Source: Kineococcus aurantiacus
GTDB lineage: Bacteria; Actinomycetota; Actinomycetes; Actinomycetales; Kineococcaceae
Length of the DNA: 64,000 nucleotides
Assembly: GCF_013409345.1 (NCBI RefSeq)
Contig: NZ_JACCBB010000001.1
Coordinates: forward strand, 2,356,001-2,420,000
Direction of reading: 5' to 3'
The position numbers and the translations under genes are program-made. The notes beneath the pieces are model-generated. The model was not told the origin of the DNA, did no database searches, and saw nothing but the letters and a program-made list of their open reading frames with translations. This document shows positions 7,733 to 16,444 of the stretch, piece by piece; position 1 is the first letter of the stretch, and each line of letters begins with the position of its first letter.

Positions 7733-10528
7733 GTGCTGACACTGCTGATCGTCCACGCTGTCGCCGCCGTCCTCGCCGTGCCCCTGGTCCGGCTCCTGGA
7801 CCGCCGGGCGTTCAGCGTGCTCGCCCTCGCCCCCGCGGCGACGACCGTCTGGGCCGCGCTCCAGGGCCCCGCCGTCCTGTGCGGCGACGGGCCCCGGGTC
7901 GTCGTCGACTGGGTCCCCTCGCTGCATGCCGAGCTCGCGTTCCGGCTTGACCCGCTCTCCTGGGTCCTCACCCTGCTCGTGGGGGGTGTGGGCGCGCTCG
8001 TCCTGCTCTACTGCGGCAGCTACTTCCACCGGGACGACCCGGGGTCGGCGCGGTTCGCGGCCGTCCTGACGGCGTTCACGGGCGCCATGACGGGCCTCGT
8101 CCTGGCCGACGACCTCGTCCAGCTCTACGTGTTCTGGGAACTCACCACGGTGTTCTCGTACCTGCTCATCGGGTACGACGCGCACCAGCGCAGCGCCCGC
8201 CGCGCCGCGATGCAGGCCCTCGTCGTCACGACGTTCGGCGGGCTGGCGATGCTCGTCGGGCTGATCGTCATCGGGCAGTCGGCGGGCACCTACCGGCTCT
8301 CGGAGGTGCTCGAGGACTTCCCCACCGGGACCGGGGCGACGGTCGCCGTCGTGCTGGTCCTCGTGGGCGCGGTCTCGAAGTCGGCGCTCGTGCCGTTCCA
8401 CTTCTGGCTGCCCGCCGCGATGGCCGCGCCGACCCCCGTCAGCGCGTACCTGCACGCCGCGGCCATGGTGAAGGCCGGGATCTACCTGATCGCCCGGTTC
8501 GCGCCCGCCGCCGCGGAACTGCCCGCCTGGCGGACCACCGTCCTCGTCCTCGGCCTGGCGACGATGGTCGTCGGCGGGTACCGCTCGCTGCGCCAGCACG
8601 ACGTCAAGCTGCTCCTGGCGTTCGGCACCGTCAGCCAGCTCGGGTTCCTCACCGTCCTCGTGGGCGCGGGGACCGCGGCGGCCACGACGGCCGGGATCGC
8701 GCTGCTCGTCGCGCACGCCACGTTCAAGGCGGCGCTGTTCCTCGTCGTCGGGATCGTCGACCACCAGACGCACACCCGCGACCTGCGGGAACTGTCCGGG
8801 CTCGGGCGGCGGATGCCGCTGCTCGCGGTCGTCGGCACCGTCGCGGCCGCCTCGATGGCGGGCGTCCCGGTCGCGTCGGGGTTCGTCGCCAAGGAGGCCG
8901 CGTACGCGGCGTTCGAGGACGACCCCCTCGTCCTGGGCGTCCTCGTCCTCGGCTCGGTGCTGACCGCCGCGTACTCCGCGCGGTTCGTGTGGGGCACGTT
9001 CTGCCGCAAACCCGGGGTCCCCGACTCCACCGCGCCCAGGCCCCCGGCCGCGCTCCTCGCCGCTCCCCTGGTGCTCGCCGCGGTCACGCTCCTCGCCGGT
9101 CCGCTCGCGCCGCTCGTCGACCGGCCCGCCGTGCTCATCGCGCACGACCTGCCCGGCCAGGCCGAGCACCTCGCGCTGTGGCACGGGGTGGGGCTGCCGC
9201 TCGTGCTGACGGTCGTCACGTTCGTGCTCGCCGGGCTGCTGTTCCTCGTGCGCGACCAGGTGGAACTGCTGCAGGCGCAGGCCCCGGCCGTCCCCGCCGC
9301 CGACCGCGCGTACCGCCGGACCGTCCGCGCCGTCGACCGCGTCGCCGTGGAGGTGACCGGGGCGACGCAGCGCGGTTCGCTGCCCGTCTACCTGGCTTCG
9401 ATCCTGCTCGTCGTCGTCCTCGTCCCCGGCGGGGCGCTGCTGTGGACGCAGCCGTGGCCGTCCGACGTGGTGCTCTACGACGACCTCGGGCAGGTCGTCG
9501 TGGGGGTCGTCGTGGTCGTCGCGGCGGTCCTCACCGTCCGCGCCCGGCGGCGGTTGCGTGCCGTGATGCTCGCGGGCGTCACGGGGTACGGCGTGACGTT
9601 GCTGTTCGTGCTGCACGCCGGCCCGGACCTGGCGCTGACGCAGGCGCTGGCCGAGACGATCACGCTCGTCGTGTTCGTCCTCGCGCTGCGGCGGCTGCCG
9701 CCGTTCTTCTCCTCGCGCCCGCTCGCCGCGACCCGGTGGGTGCGGATCGCGATCGGCGTCGCGGTGGGCACCTGCACGTCGCTGTTCGCGCTCGTCGCCT
9801 CCGGGGCGCGGGTCGCGGTGCCGACGTCGATCGGGCTGCCGCAGTGGGCGTACGACTACGGCGGCGGGAGGAACGTCGTCAACGTGACCCTCGTCGACGT
9901 CCGCGCCTGGGACACGATGGGCGAGATCTCCGTGCTGCTCGTCGCGGCCACCGGCGTCGCCTCCCTGGTGTTCCGCCGCCGCATGGGCTCCATCGACCAG
10001 GCGTTCGCCGCGCACGATGAGGAGAACACCCCGCAGAAGCCCACGACGTGGCTGCCCGCGGGCGGGACCGTCGACCCCGAACGCCGCTCGGTGGTCTTCG
10101 AGGTCGTGACCCGGCTGACGTTCCACGCGATCGTCGTGCTCTCGGTCTACCTCGTGTTCTCCGGCCACAACCAGCCCGGTGGGGGTTTCGCCGGCGGGCT
10201 CGTCGCGGGGCTGGCCCTCGTCGTGCGCTACCTCGCGGGCGGCCGGTACGAGTTCAACACGGCCGTCCCGGTCAACGCGGGCTGGTTGCTGGGCAGCGGG
10301 CTGTTCCTGTCCGCCGGCACCGGCCTCGTGGGGATCCTGCTGGGCGGCAACGTCCTGCAGACGGCCATCCTGCAGTTCGACCTGCCCGTGCTCGGCCACG
10401 TGAAGCTCGTGACGTCGCTGTTCTTCGACGTCGGCGTGTACCTGCTCGTCGTCGGCCTCGTCGTCGACGTCATCCGCAGCCTGGGTGCCGAGATCGACCG
10501 CCAGATCGAGGAAGGGGTCTCCCCGTGA
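7733..10528 (+). CDS. mrpA: Na+/H+ antiporter subunit A (Mrp/Mnh family, A-B fused type)
   Basis: The largest subunit of the multisubunit Mrp cation/proton antiporter, 931 residues, in the cytoplasmic membrane. The N-terminal part is related to complex I NuoL, with proton-channel helices and motifs such as LYVFWELTTVFSYLLIG (about residues 124-140), KSALVPFHFWLPAAMAAPTPVSAYLHAA (about 216-243) and LLAFGTVSQLGFL. The C-terminal part (about 790-931) carries the DUF4040 and MnhB-like region (SVYLVFSGHNQPGGGFAGGL). The separate B subunit is thus fused here, and no stand-alone mrpB follows. GTG is the first codon of a six-gene operon whose later genes each overlap the previous stop by 4 bp. The expected role is Na+ efflux and pH or osmotic homeostasis. 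Confidence 0.95.
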   Translation: MLTLLIVHAVAAVLAVPLVRLLDRRAFSVLALAPAATTVWAALQGPAVLCGDGPRVVVDWVPSLHAELAFRLDPLSWVLTLLVGGVGALVLLYCGSYFHRDDPGSARFAAVLTAFTGAMTGLVLADDLVQLYVFWELTTVFSYLLIGYDAHQRSARRAAMQALVVTTFGGLAMLVGLIVIGQSAGTYRLSEVLEDFPTGTGATVAVVLVLVGAVSKSALVPFHFWLPAAMAAPTPVSAYLHAAAMVKAGIYLIARFAPAAAELPAWRTTVLVLGLATMVVGGYRSLRQHDVKLLLAFGTVSQLGFLTVLVGAGTAAATTAGIALLVAHATFKAALFLVVGIVDHQTHTRDLRELSGLGRRMPLLAVVGTVAAASMAGVPVASGFVAKEAAYAAFEDDPLVLGVLVLGSVLTAAYSARFVWGTFCRKPGVPDSTAPRPPAALLAAPLVLAAVTLLAGPLAPLVDRPAVLIAHDLPGQAEHLALWHGVGLPLVLTVVTFVLAGLLFLVRDQVELLQAQAPAVPAADRAYRRTVRAVDRVAVEVTGATQRGSLPVYLASILLVVVLVPGGALLWTQPWPSDVVLYDDLGQVVVGVVVVVAAVLTVRARRRLRAVMLAGVTGYGVTLLFVLHAGPDLALTQALAETITLVVFVLALRRLPPFFSSRPLAATRWVRIAIGVAVGTCTSLFALVASGARVAVPTSIGLPQWAYDYGGGRNVVNVTLVDVRAWDTMGEISVLLVAATGVASLVFRRRMGSIDQAFAAHDEENTPQKPTTWLPAGGTVDPERRSVVFEVVTRLTFHAIVVLSVYLVFSGHNQPGGGFAGGLVAGLALVVRYLAGGRYEFNTAVPVNAGWLLGSGLFLSAGTGLVGILLGGNVLQTAILQFDLPVLGHVKLVTSLFFDVGVYLLVVGLVVDVIRSLGAEIDRQIEEGVSP

Positions 10529-10956
10529 GCCCGAACCTGACCCTGATCGTCGTCTCCGGCGTGCTCGTCGCCTGCGGGGTGGCGCTGCTGCTGGAACGGA
10601 CCCTGACCCGCGTGCTGGTCGGTGTCGTCCTGCTCGGCAACGGGATCAACGTCCTGTTCCTCGTCGCCAGCGGACGGCCCGGTCGCGCGCCGATCCTCAG
10701 CGGCGGGACGACCGCCGAGACCATGAGCGACCCCCTCCCCCAGGCGATGGTGCTGACGGCCATCGTCATCACCCTCGGGATGGTCGCGTTCGTCCTCGCG
10801 CTGGCCTACCGCAGCTGGCAGATCGGCGGTCACGACGAGGTCCAGGACGACGTGGAGGACCGCCGCATCGTGCGCCGCGCCGAACTCGACGAGACGTCCG
10901 CCAGCTACGACGACGACACCACCGCGACGAGCTCGGAGCAGGGGGTGTCCCCGTGA
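10525..10956 (+). CDS. mrpC: Na+/H+ antiporter subunit C (NuoK-like)
   Basis: A 143-residue subunit related to NuoK, with three predicted helices: LTLIVVSGVLVACGVALLLE, LVGVVLLGNGINVLFLVA and AMVLTAIVITLGMVAFVLAL. The DPLPQAMVLTAIVI motif is the MnhC/NuoK signature. The last 40 residues are acidic and hydrophilic (EVQDDVEDRRIV...), longer than in many MrpC proteins. GTG overlaps the mrpA stop in a GTGA arrangement, so translational coupling is likely. Confidence 0.95.
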   Translation: MSPNLTLIVVSGVLVACGVALLLERTLTRVLVGVVLLGNGINVLFLVASGRPGRAPILSGGTTAETMSDPLPQAMVLTAIVITLGMVAFVLALAYRSWQIGGHDEVQDDVEDRRIVRRAELDETSASYDDDTTATSSEQGVSP

Positions 10957-12515
10957 CCGAGTGGGCGCGCGTCCTCCTGCCCCTGCCCGTCGTCCTGCCC
11001 CTGTTCGCCGCGGGCCTGACCCTGGCGCTGGCCCGGCGCCCCCGCGCGCAGCGCACCATCTCGGTGACGGCGCTGAGCGTCGTCGTCGCCGCGTCGGTCG
11101 CGGTGCTCGTGCTGACCGACCGCGGACGCGGCACGTACTCCGTGGACGTCGGCGGCTGGCCGGCGAGGCTGGGCATCCCGCTCGTCGCGGACCGGCTGTC
11201 GGCGCTCATGCTCGTCGTGAGTTCCGTCGTGACCCTGGCCGTCCTGGTGTACTCCCTCGCGCAGGGCGTCGCCGACGGCGAGGAGGGGACGCCGGTCTCG
11301 ATCTACCACCCGACCTACCTCGTGCTGTCGGCCGGGGTGTCGAACGCGTTCCTGTCCGGGGACCTGTTCAACCTGTACGTCGGGTTCGAGATCCTGCTGG
11401 CCGCCAGCTACATCCTGCTGACGCTCGGCGGGACGGCGGCCCGCGTCCGCGCGGGCACCACCTACGTCGTCGTGAGCCTGCTGTCGTCCATGGTGTTCCT
11501 CACGGCCATCGCCCTGGTCTACGCGGCGACCGGGACCGTGAACATGGCGGAGCTGTCGGTGCGGCTGCGGGACGTCGACCCGGACGTGCAGCTCGTCCTG
11601 CACCTGCTGCTGCTCGTCGGTTTCGGCATCAAGGCCGCGGTGTTCCCGCTGTCGGCGTGGCTGCCGGACTCGTACCCCACCGCGCCCGCTCCCGTGACGG
11701 CCGTGTTCGCGGGGCTGCTGACGAAGGTCGGCGTGTACGCGATCATCCGCACCGAGACCCTGCTGTTCCCCGGCGGGCAGGCGTCGCGGCTGCTGCTGTG
11801 GGTGGCGCTGGCGACGATGGTCGTGGGGATCCTGGGCGCGGTCGCGCAGAACGACGTCAAGCGCCTGCTGTCCTTCACCCTGGTCAGCCACATCGGGTAC
11901 ATGGTGTTCGGGGTGGCGCTCGGCACGGCCGGCGGGTTGTCCGGTGCGGTGTTCTACGTCGCGCACCACATCACCGTGCAGACCACGCTGTTCCTCGTGA
12001 CGGGGCTCATCGAGCGCTGCGCGGGGAGCACGTCGCTGGACGCGCTGGGCTCGCTCGCGAAGCGCACGCCGCTGCTGGCGGTCTTGTTCTTCGTCCCGGC
12101 GATGAACCTCGCGGGGATCCCGCCGTTCTCCGGGTTCCTCGGCAAGCTGGGGCTGCTGCAGGCCGGCGTCGACGTCGGGACGTGGCCGGCGTACGTCCTC
12201 GTCGCCGGGGGCGTCGTGACGAGCCTGCTCACGCTCTACGCCATCGCGAAGGTGTGGAACCGCGCGTTCTGGCAGGAACCGCAGACCGAACCGTCCGGCG
12301 AGGTCGGCGGGCTCGCCACCGCGACCCGCGTCGGGACGCGCACGCCCCTGGGGATGGTCGTCCCGACGGCCGCGCTCGTCGCCGTGGGGGTGGGCATCAC
12401 CGTCGTCGCGGGGCCGCTGTTCGGCATCAGCGACCGCGCGGCGCAGGACCTGCTGGACCGCACGCCGTACACGTCGACCGTCCTGCACGACCGGGTCCCG
12501 GAGGTGGGTTCGTGA
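10953..12515 (+). CDS. mrpD: Na+/H+ antiporter subunit D (NuoN/NuoM-like)
   Basis: A 520-residue polytopic subunit of the Mrp antiporter. It has the proton-pumping helix motifs GDLFNLYVGFEILLAASYIL (about residues 133-152), GFGIKAAVFPLSAWLPDSYP (about 225-244) with conserved Lys, and NDVKRLLSFTLVSHIGYM (about 303-320). With MrpA it forms the proton-translocating core. GTG start overlaps the mrpC stop (GTGA). Length is normal for the family. Confidence 0.95.
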   Translation: MTEWARVLLPLPVVLPLFAAGLTLALARRPRAQRTISVTALSVVVAASVAVLVLTDRGRGTYSVDVGGWPARLGIPLVADRLSALMLVVSSVVTLAVLVYSLAQGVADGEEGTPVSIYHPTYLVLSAGVSNAFLSGDLFNLYVGFEILLAASYILLTLGGTAARVRAGTTYVVVSLLSSMVFLTAIALVYAATGTVNMAELSVRLRDVDPDVQLVLHLLLLVGFGIKAAVFPLSAWLPDSYPTAPAPVTAVFAGLLTKVGVYAIIRTETLLFPGGQASRLLLWVALATMVVGILGAVAQNDVKRLLSFTLVSHIGYMVFGVALGTAGGLSGAVFYVAHHITVQTTLFLVTGLIERCAGSTSLDALGSLAKRTPLLAVLFFVPAMNLAGIPPFSGFLGKLGLLQAGVDVGTWPAYVLVAGGVVTSLLTLYAIAKVWNRAFWQEPQTEPSGEVGGLATATRVGTRTPLGMVVPTAALVAVGVGITVVAGPLFGISDRAAQDLLDRTPYTSTVLHDRVPEVGS

Positions 12516-13114
12516 ACGCCCAGGTGCTGTCGCTGCGCGAACGCGTGAGCCCGCCGCTGCTGGTCTGGCTCGTCGTCCTGTGGTTGCTGCTGTGGGGCGA
12601 CGTGTCGTGGGCGAACGTCGTCTCCGGCACGGTGCTGGCCCTGCTCGTCACGGTGGTGCTGCCGATGCCGAAGGTCACGTTCGGGGTCCGGCTCCGGCCG
12701 CTGCGGATCGTGGCGCTGCTCGCCCGGTTCGTCGTCGACCTGTTCGCCGCGAGCGCCCAGGTGGCGTGGCTCGCGGTCAGGCCGGGGCGGCAGCCGCGCA
12801 ACTCCGTGGTGAAGGTCCCGCTGCACTCGGGGTCGGACCTGTTCGTCACGATGACCGCGGAACTGGTCTCGCTCGTCCCGGGGTCGGTCATCGTCGAGCT
12901 CGGGGCGCCGTCGCTGCAGGGCGGTCAGGGGTCGATCTACGTCCACGCGCTGGGGGTCGACACCGAGGAGGGGCGGCAGCGGATCCGCCGCGAGGTGCTG
13001 CTCACGGAGCGCCGCGTCCTGCGGACGTTCGCGACGCCGCAGGTGTACGCGCAGTACCTCGACCGCTGCCGGGCCGACGGGTCCGACAGCCTGTGCGACG
13101 GGGGTCCGCGGTGA
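12512..13114 (+). CDS. mrpE: Na+/H+ antiporter subunit E
   Basis: A 200-residue MrpE/MnhE protein: two or three N-terminal helices (LLVWLVVLWLLLWGDV, WANVVSGTVLALLVTVVL, IVALLARFVVDLFAAS), then a cytoplasmic domain with the family pattern MTAELVSLVPGSVIVEL and IYVHALGVDTEEGRQRIR. It is thought to stabilise the assembled antiporter. GTG overlaps the mrpD stop by 4 bp. The C-terminal extension (about 25 residues, ending SDSLCDGGPR) is a little long. Confidence 0.94.
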   Translation: MNAQVLSLRERVSPPLLVWLVVLWLLLWGDVSWANVVSGTVLALLVTVVLPMPKVTFGVRLRPLRIVALLARFVVDLFAASAQVAWLAVRPGRQPRNSVVKVPLHSGSDLFVTMTAELVSLVPGSVIVELGAPSLQGGQGSIYVHALGVDTEEGRQRIRREVLLTERRVLRTFATPQVYAQYLDRCRADGSDSLCDGGPR

Positions 13115-13392
13115 ACCCGGTCGTCGTCGCCCTGTGCGTGGGGATGCTGTCCGTCGCGGCGCTGTGCGCGCTGATCCGCGTGGCGAAGGGCCCGACGATG
13201 CTGGACCGGGTCGTCGCCCTGGACGTCGTCGTCGCGACCGTCGTCATCGGGTTGTGCGTGGAGGCCGCGGCCAACCGGCACGCGACGACGCTGCCCGTGA
13301 TCGTCGTCCTGGCGCTCGTGGGGTTCGTGGGGTCGGTCAGCGTCGCGCGGTACGCGGCGAAGGAGTCGGACGAGGAGAGGGGCAAGCGGTGA
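13111..13392 (+). CDS. mrpF: Na+/H+ antiporter subunit F
   Basis: A 93-residue MrpF/MnhF subunit with three helices and the family motif RVAKGPTMLDRVVALDVV (about residues 23-40). The family has been implicated in cation and bile-salt efflux. GTG overlaps the mrpE stop by 4 bp, and the end overlaps mrpG. Confidence 0.94.
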   Translation: MNPVVVALCVGMLSVAALCALIRVAKGPTMLDRVVALDVVVATVVIGLCVEAAANRHATTLPVIVVLALVGFVGSVSVARYAAKESDEERGKR

Positions 13393-13745
13393 ACCCGGTC
13401 GCGGAGGTCGTCGTCCCGGTCGCGCTGCTGCTGGGCTGCCTGCTGACGCTGCTCGCGGCCGTCGGGCTGCTGCGGTTGTCCGACCTCCTGGCCCGCATGC
13501 ACACGACGGCCAAGCCCCAGGTGCTCGGGGTCCTGCTGTCGCTCGTCGCGGTCGGGTTGCAGCTGCACCGGGCCACCGACGTCGCGATGATCGTCGCGAT
13601 CGGCGCGTTCCAGCTGCTGACGGTGCCCGTCGCGGCGCACGTGGTGGGGCGGGCGGCGTACCGGACCGGTCAGGTCGACCCGTCGGTGCTGGCCCACGAC
13701 GACCTGGCCGACGACCTGGCGCGGGGCGAGCGGCCGGCGGGGTGA
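13389..13745 (+). CDS. mrpG: Na+/H+ antiporter subunit G
   Basis: A 118-residue MrpG/MnhG subunit, the last gene of the operon. It has three hydrophobic segments and the signature LLRLSDLLARMHTTAKPQVLG (about residues 28-48). The C terminus is acidic (AHDDLADDLARGERPAG). GTG overlaps the mrpF stop (GTGA). The next gene is convergent and begins 17 bp after the stop. Confidence 0.94.
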   Translation: MNPVAEVVVPVALLLGCLLTLLAAVGLLRLSDLLARMHTTAKPQVLGVLLSLVAVGLQLHRATDVAMIVAIGAFQLLTVPVAAHVVGRAAYRTGQVDPSVLAHDDLADDLARGERPAG

Positions 13746-13762
13746 GCGGTCGGCGGGGTGAG

Positions 13763-13972
13763 CTACTCCCCCTCGCGCGAGCGCCGGACCCGCCACGCGG
13801 CGAGGAAGTAGACGGCCCCCGCGCTGAAGGCCACCGCCGCCAGCCAGGCCAGCGGGCTGGGGTCGGAGACGACCACGCCCCACGACGCGACGGCTACGAC
13901 CGCGTACAGGAGCCCGGACCGCTTGGACTGCTCCAGCGTGCTCGTCGCCCGCCACCAGGGTTGTCTCGCCAC
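13763..13972 (-). CDS. Small two-helix membrane protein
   Basis: A 69-residue protein with an N-terminal basic/aromatic segment (RQPWWRATSTLEQSKRSG) and two hydrophobic helices (LLYAVVAVASWGVVV, LAWLAAVAFSAGAVYFLAAW), ending in a basic RVRRSREGE. No family was recognised. The frame remains open upstream but loses protein-like composition, so the GTG at 13972 is chosen. It is convergent with mrpG and 38 bp downstream of the DUF457 gene. Confidence 0.6.
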   Translation of the reverse strand: MARQPWWRATSTLEQSKRSGLLYAVVAVASWGVVVSDPSPLAWLAAVAFSAGAVYFLAAWRVRRSREGE

Positions 13973-14010
13973 GTCACCAGTGTGCCGGGGCGCGGGGGGT
14001 GCCGCGGACC

Positions 14011-14721
14011 TCACACCAGCGGCGTCAGCAGGTGCCGCACGGGCCCGACGTACCGCACCAGCCCCAGCACGGTCAGCACGGGGAAGACGAAGTACTGCAG
14101 CAGCGGTTCGGGCCCGCGGCCGGCGCGGAACAGCCGCAGCCCCACCGTCAGGGGCTTCTTGCGCAGCCACGTCGTGAACGGCACGGGCACGCCGTCGGTG
14201 GTGAGGGCGTCGCCGAGGACGTGGACGACGACGCCGCCGGCGACCGCGACGGGCAGCCAGGGCAGCACGACGCCCTGCCGGGTCAGCCACCAGGCGGCCA
14301 GGAAGGACACGACGAGGTTGCCCAGGGCGGTCTTCTCGGTGTCGCCGGGGACGAGCTGGGCCACGGAGTGCAGGGCCAGGCCGATGGCGAGGGCCAGCAC
14401 GACCAGCGCCGACCAGTGGTTGCTGGCGGCGAACGCGGCGAGGACGCCGAAGACGAGCGGCGCGACGACGAGGTCGTGGGTGCCGCCGCGGTGGCGGCGG
14501 GCGAGCACGCCGATGACGCGCGACAGCGCGCGGGTGGGGGGTCCCCACATGGAGCCGGCGGTGGAGCCCTTCTGGTCCAGGTCGGGCAGGTAGGCGAACC
14601 CGCCGCAGGCCACGACCCACGCGAGCTGCTCCAGGGGGCGGTCGATGCCGAGGTGCGCGGCGGCGAGGCCGAGGGTCAGGGCCCCGGCCGCCAGTCCGCT
14701 GGCGGCGTGCGCCGGACCCAT
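14011..14721 (-). CDS. DUF457 / YdjM-type membrane-bound metal-dependent hydrolase
   Basis: A 236-residue polytopic membrane protein of the DUF457 family. The N terminus MGPAHAASGLAAGAL carries the first conserved His, followed by YLPDLDQKGS (Asp pair, about residues 45-54), RRHRGGTHDLV (about 74-84) and a late GGVVVHVLGDALTTDGV (His/Asp). These His/Asp sites define the predicted metal centre. The biological substrate is unknown. The ATG at 14721 is chosen; a GTG one codon earlier is equally possible, and GGAGG lies 13 bp upstream of the ATG. An unusual inverted repeat lies about 50-110 bp upstream. Confidence 0.8.
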   Translation of the reverse strand: MGPAHAASGLAAGALTLGLAAAHLGIDRPLEQLAWVVACGGFAYLPDLDQKGSTAGSMWGPPTRALSRVIGVLARRHRGGTHDLVVAPLVFGVLAAFAASNHWSALVVLALAIGLALHSVAQLVPGDTEKTALGNLVVSFLAAWWLTRQGVVLPWLPVAVAGGVVVHVLGDALTTDGVPVPFTTWLRKKPLTVGLRLFRAGRGPEPLLQYFVFPVLTVLGLVRYVGPVRHLLTPLV

Positions 14722-14769
14722 CACGGTGTGTCGTCCTCCCAGGTCAGGAGCCTGGAAGGTTACCCGTCC

Positions 14770-14832
14770 GGGGGCGGATCGTTGTGACAACGCTGCCGTT
14801 GACCGCGACCGTTGTCACAACGATCCACCCCC
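14770..14832. repeat. Long inverted repeat built from two palindromic 13-mers
   Basis: GGATCGTTGTGACAACG (14776-14792) and its exact reverse complement (14810-14826) are separated by 17 bp. The match extends to 23 bp (14770-14792 with 14810-14832) with one mismatch. Each arm contains CGTTGT(G/C)ACAACG, itself a palindrome around one central base. It lies 10 bp after the stop of the Vms1-like gene and 49 bp before the DUF457 start. It could be a terminator hairpin or a pair of operators; there is no T-tract. Confidence 0.7.
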
Positions 14833-14841
14833 CGCGACCGG

Positions 14842-15972
14842 CTAGGTGGCGTAGCGCAGGAGGGCGCCGATGCCGTCGGTCATGGTCAGCAGCGGTTCCT
14901 CGCCGTCCTCCTCGGGGCGGGGCACGAGCTCGATCTCGGCGTCGGAGGCGGCGAGGGCGCGGACGAGGGCCGCGTCGGCGCGGACCTCCTCGACGTCCTG
15001 GACGCCGAGGGCGTGCAGGTCGGAGGTCGTGGTGGCGACCTCCAGCGGGCCGGGCCCGGCCCACAGGTGCCCGCCGGCCCGGGGGTCGTCCAGGAGCAGG
15101 AGGGTGGCGACCTGCCCGGCGCGCAGGGCGGCCACGACGGGGCCCATGCCCTCGACGGCGAGCCCCTGGCGGCCGCGTTCCTGGGTGAACCGGTCGACGA
15201 CGGCCTGCCGGCGGCGGGCGCGGACCTCGTCGAGGGCGTGGGCGACGTTGGCGGCGAAGGCGCGTTCGCGGGTCCCGGCGGCGCGGCCGCCGCCCTGCAC
15301 CTCCACGAGCAGGTCGAGCACGACGGGGGCGGCCTTGTCCTTCAGGGCGGCGGCGGCCTTCGTGTCGCCGGTCAGGAGCACCACCTCGGGACGCTCGGCG
15401 CGCACGACGGCGGCGAGCTCGTCGGCCACGGCGGCGGCGTTGTGGTCCCAGGAGTCCTGGACGGCGTGCTGGTAGCGCAGGGCCGCCCACCCGCCCCCGG
15501 GCACCTTGTGCAGCAGGTCGTGGCCGCCCTCGACGGTCTGCTTGCGGGGGGCCTCGACGGTGTCGGAGCGGGCGACGGTGATGTCGGCGCCGGCGCGGTC
15601 GAGCTCGACGAGGACGTAGCGCACGTCGTCGGCGGTGGAGCGCACGAGGGGCATGAGGTGGGCGACGGGGCCGGTGGTGGCCTCCTCGCGCACCGGCGGG
15701 GCCGGGAGCACGACGTCGAGCTCGAGGCCGGAGGCGGTGGCGACCATGGCGCGGCCGAGAGGGCCGCCGAGGCCGGTGGGCTCGGTGGCGACGGAGTCGA
15801 GGGCGGCGAGGGCGGGTTCGGGGGCGCCCTGGCCGGCGAGGGCGGCGCGGGCGTCGCGCCAGCGCAGGTCGATGTCGTGGGCCCCGGTCTCCCGGTCGCG
15901 GGTCGCGTCGACGTAGACGGAGACGTGCGGCCCCGGGTCCAGGGCAACGTCCTTGAGCCAGTCCAGCTTCAC
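14842..15972 (-). CDS. Vms1/eRF1-like (baeRF family) protein, Rv2629-like
   Basis: A 376-residue protein of the bacterial eRF1-like family, related to Vms1/ANKZF1 peptidyl-tRNA hydrolases and to mycobacterial Rv2629. The N-terminal domain carries the loop VPGGGWAALRYQHAVQDSWDHNA (about residues 154-176), equivalent to the catalytic GGQ-like region. Domain 2 has VVLLTGDTKAAAALKDKA. The C-terminal domain has an L7Ae/pelota-like core (GPVVAALRAGQVATLLLLDD). By homology it may rescue or act on stalled ribosomes, but the role in bacteria is unproven. The ATG at 15972 has AAGGGAGTCC about 5 bases upstream. Confidence 0.82.
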   Translation of the reverse strand: MKLDWLKDVALDPGPHVSVYVDATRDRETGAHDIDLRWRDARAALAGQGAPEPALAALDSVATEPTGLGGPLGRAMVATASGLELDVVLPAPPVREEATTGPVAHLMPLVRSTADDVRYVLVELDRAGADITVARSDTVEAPRKQTVEGGHDLLHKVPGGGWAALRYQHAVQDSWDHNAAAVADELAAVVRAERPEVVLLTGDTKAAAALKDKAAPVVLDLLVEVQGGGRAAGTRERAFAANVAHALDEVRARRRQAVVDRFTQERGRQGLAVEGMGPVVAALRAGQVATLLLLDDPRAGGHLWAGPGPLEVATTTSDLHALGVQDVEEVRADAALVRALAASDAEIELVPRPEEDGEEPLLTMTDGIGALLRYAT

Positions 15973-16044
15973 GGGACTCCTTCCCTCGTGATGATGTTGC
16001 TGTGCGCTCTTGGTCCGTGACTCAGCGTGGACGAACCGCGACGG

Positions 16045-16440
16045 TCACGCGACCCGGTTTCCCGTCGGACCTTCGTACACCCACCGGCCCTCCACGCGCA
16101 CGAAAGCCGATTCCTCGTGCTGGACCCCCCGCCGCCCCGCCTGCCGGTAGTGGGCCTCGAACTCGACCGTGCCGGTGTCGTCGAAGGGGCTGCCGCGGTC
16201 GGTGCCGAGCACGACGAGCCGCTTCCACTCCAGCTCGGGGTCCAGGTCGAGGTCGGCGGGGCGGGTGTCGGGGTGCCAGCTGCGCAGCAGGTGCGCCACG
16301 TCGCCGACGGCGAAGGCCGTGTAGCGCGAGCGCATGAGGGCCTCGGCCGTCGGGGCGTCCCGGCCGTCGAGGTAGCGGCCGCAGCAGCCGGCGAGGGGTT
16401 CGCCCCAGCCGCAGGGGCAGGGCGCGTCAGGAGCGGTCAC
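16045..16440 (-). CDS. YchJ/UPF0225 family SEC-C motif protein
   Basis: A 131-residue protein of the YchJ (UPF0225) family. The N-terminal SEC-C zinc motif CPCGWGEPLAGCCGRYLDG (Cys 8, 10, 19, 20) is followed by an NTF2-like domain with the family signature AEALMRSRYTAFAVGDVAHLL and TVEFEAHYR. Function is unknown; the motif usually binds zinc. Its start lies 4 bp before the stop of the LacI-type gene read in the same direction, so the two are probably co-transcribed. Confidence 0.85.
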   Translation of the reverse strand: MTAPDAPCPCGWGEPLAGCCGRYLDGRDAPTAEALMRSRYTAFAVGDVAHLLRSWHPDTRPADLDLDPELEWKRLVVLGTDRGSPFDDTGTVEFEAHYRQAGRRGVQHEESAFVRVEGRWVYEGPTGNRVA

Positions 16441-16444
16441 CCGG

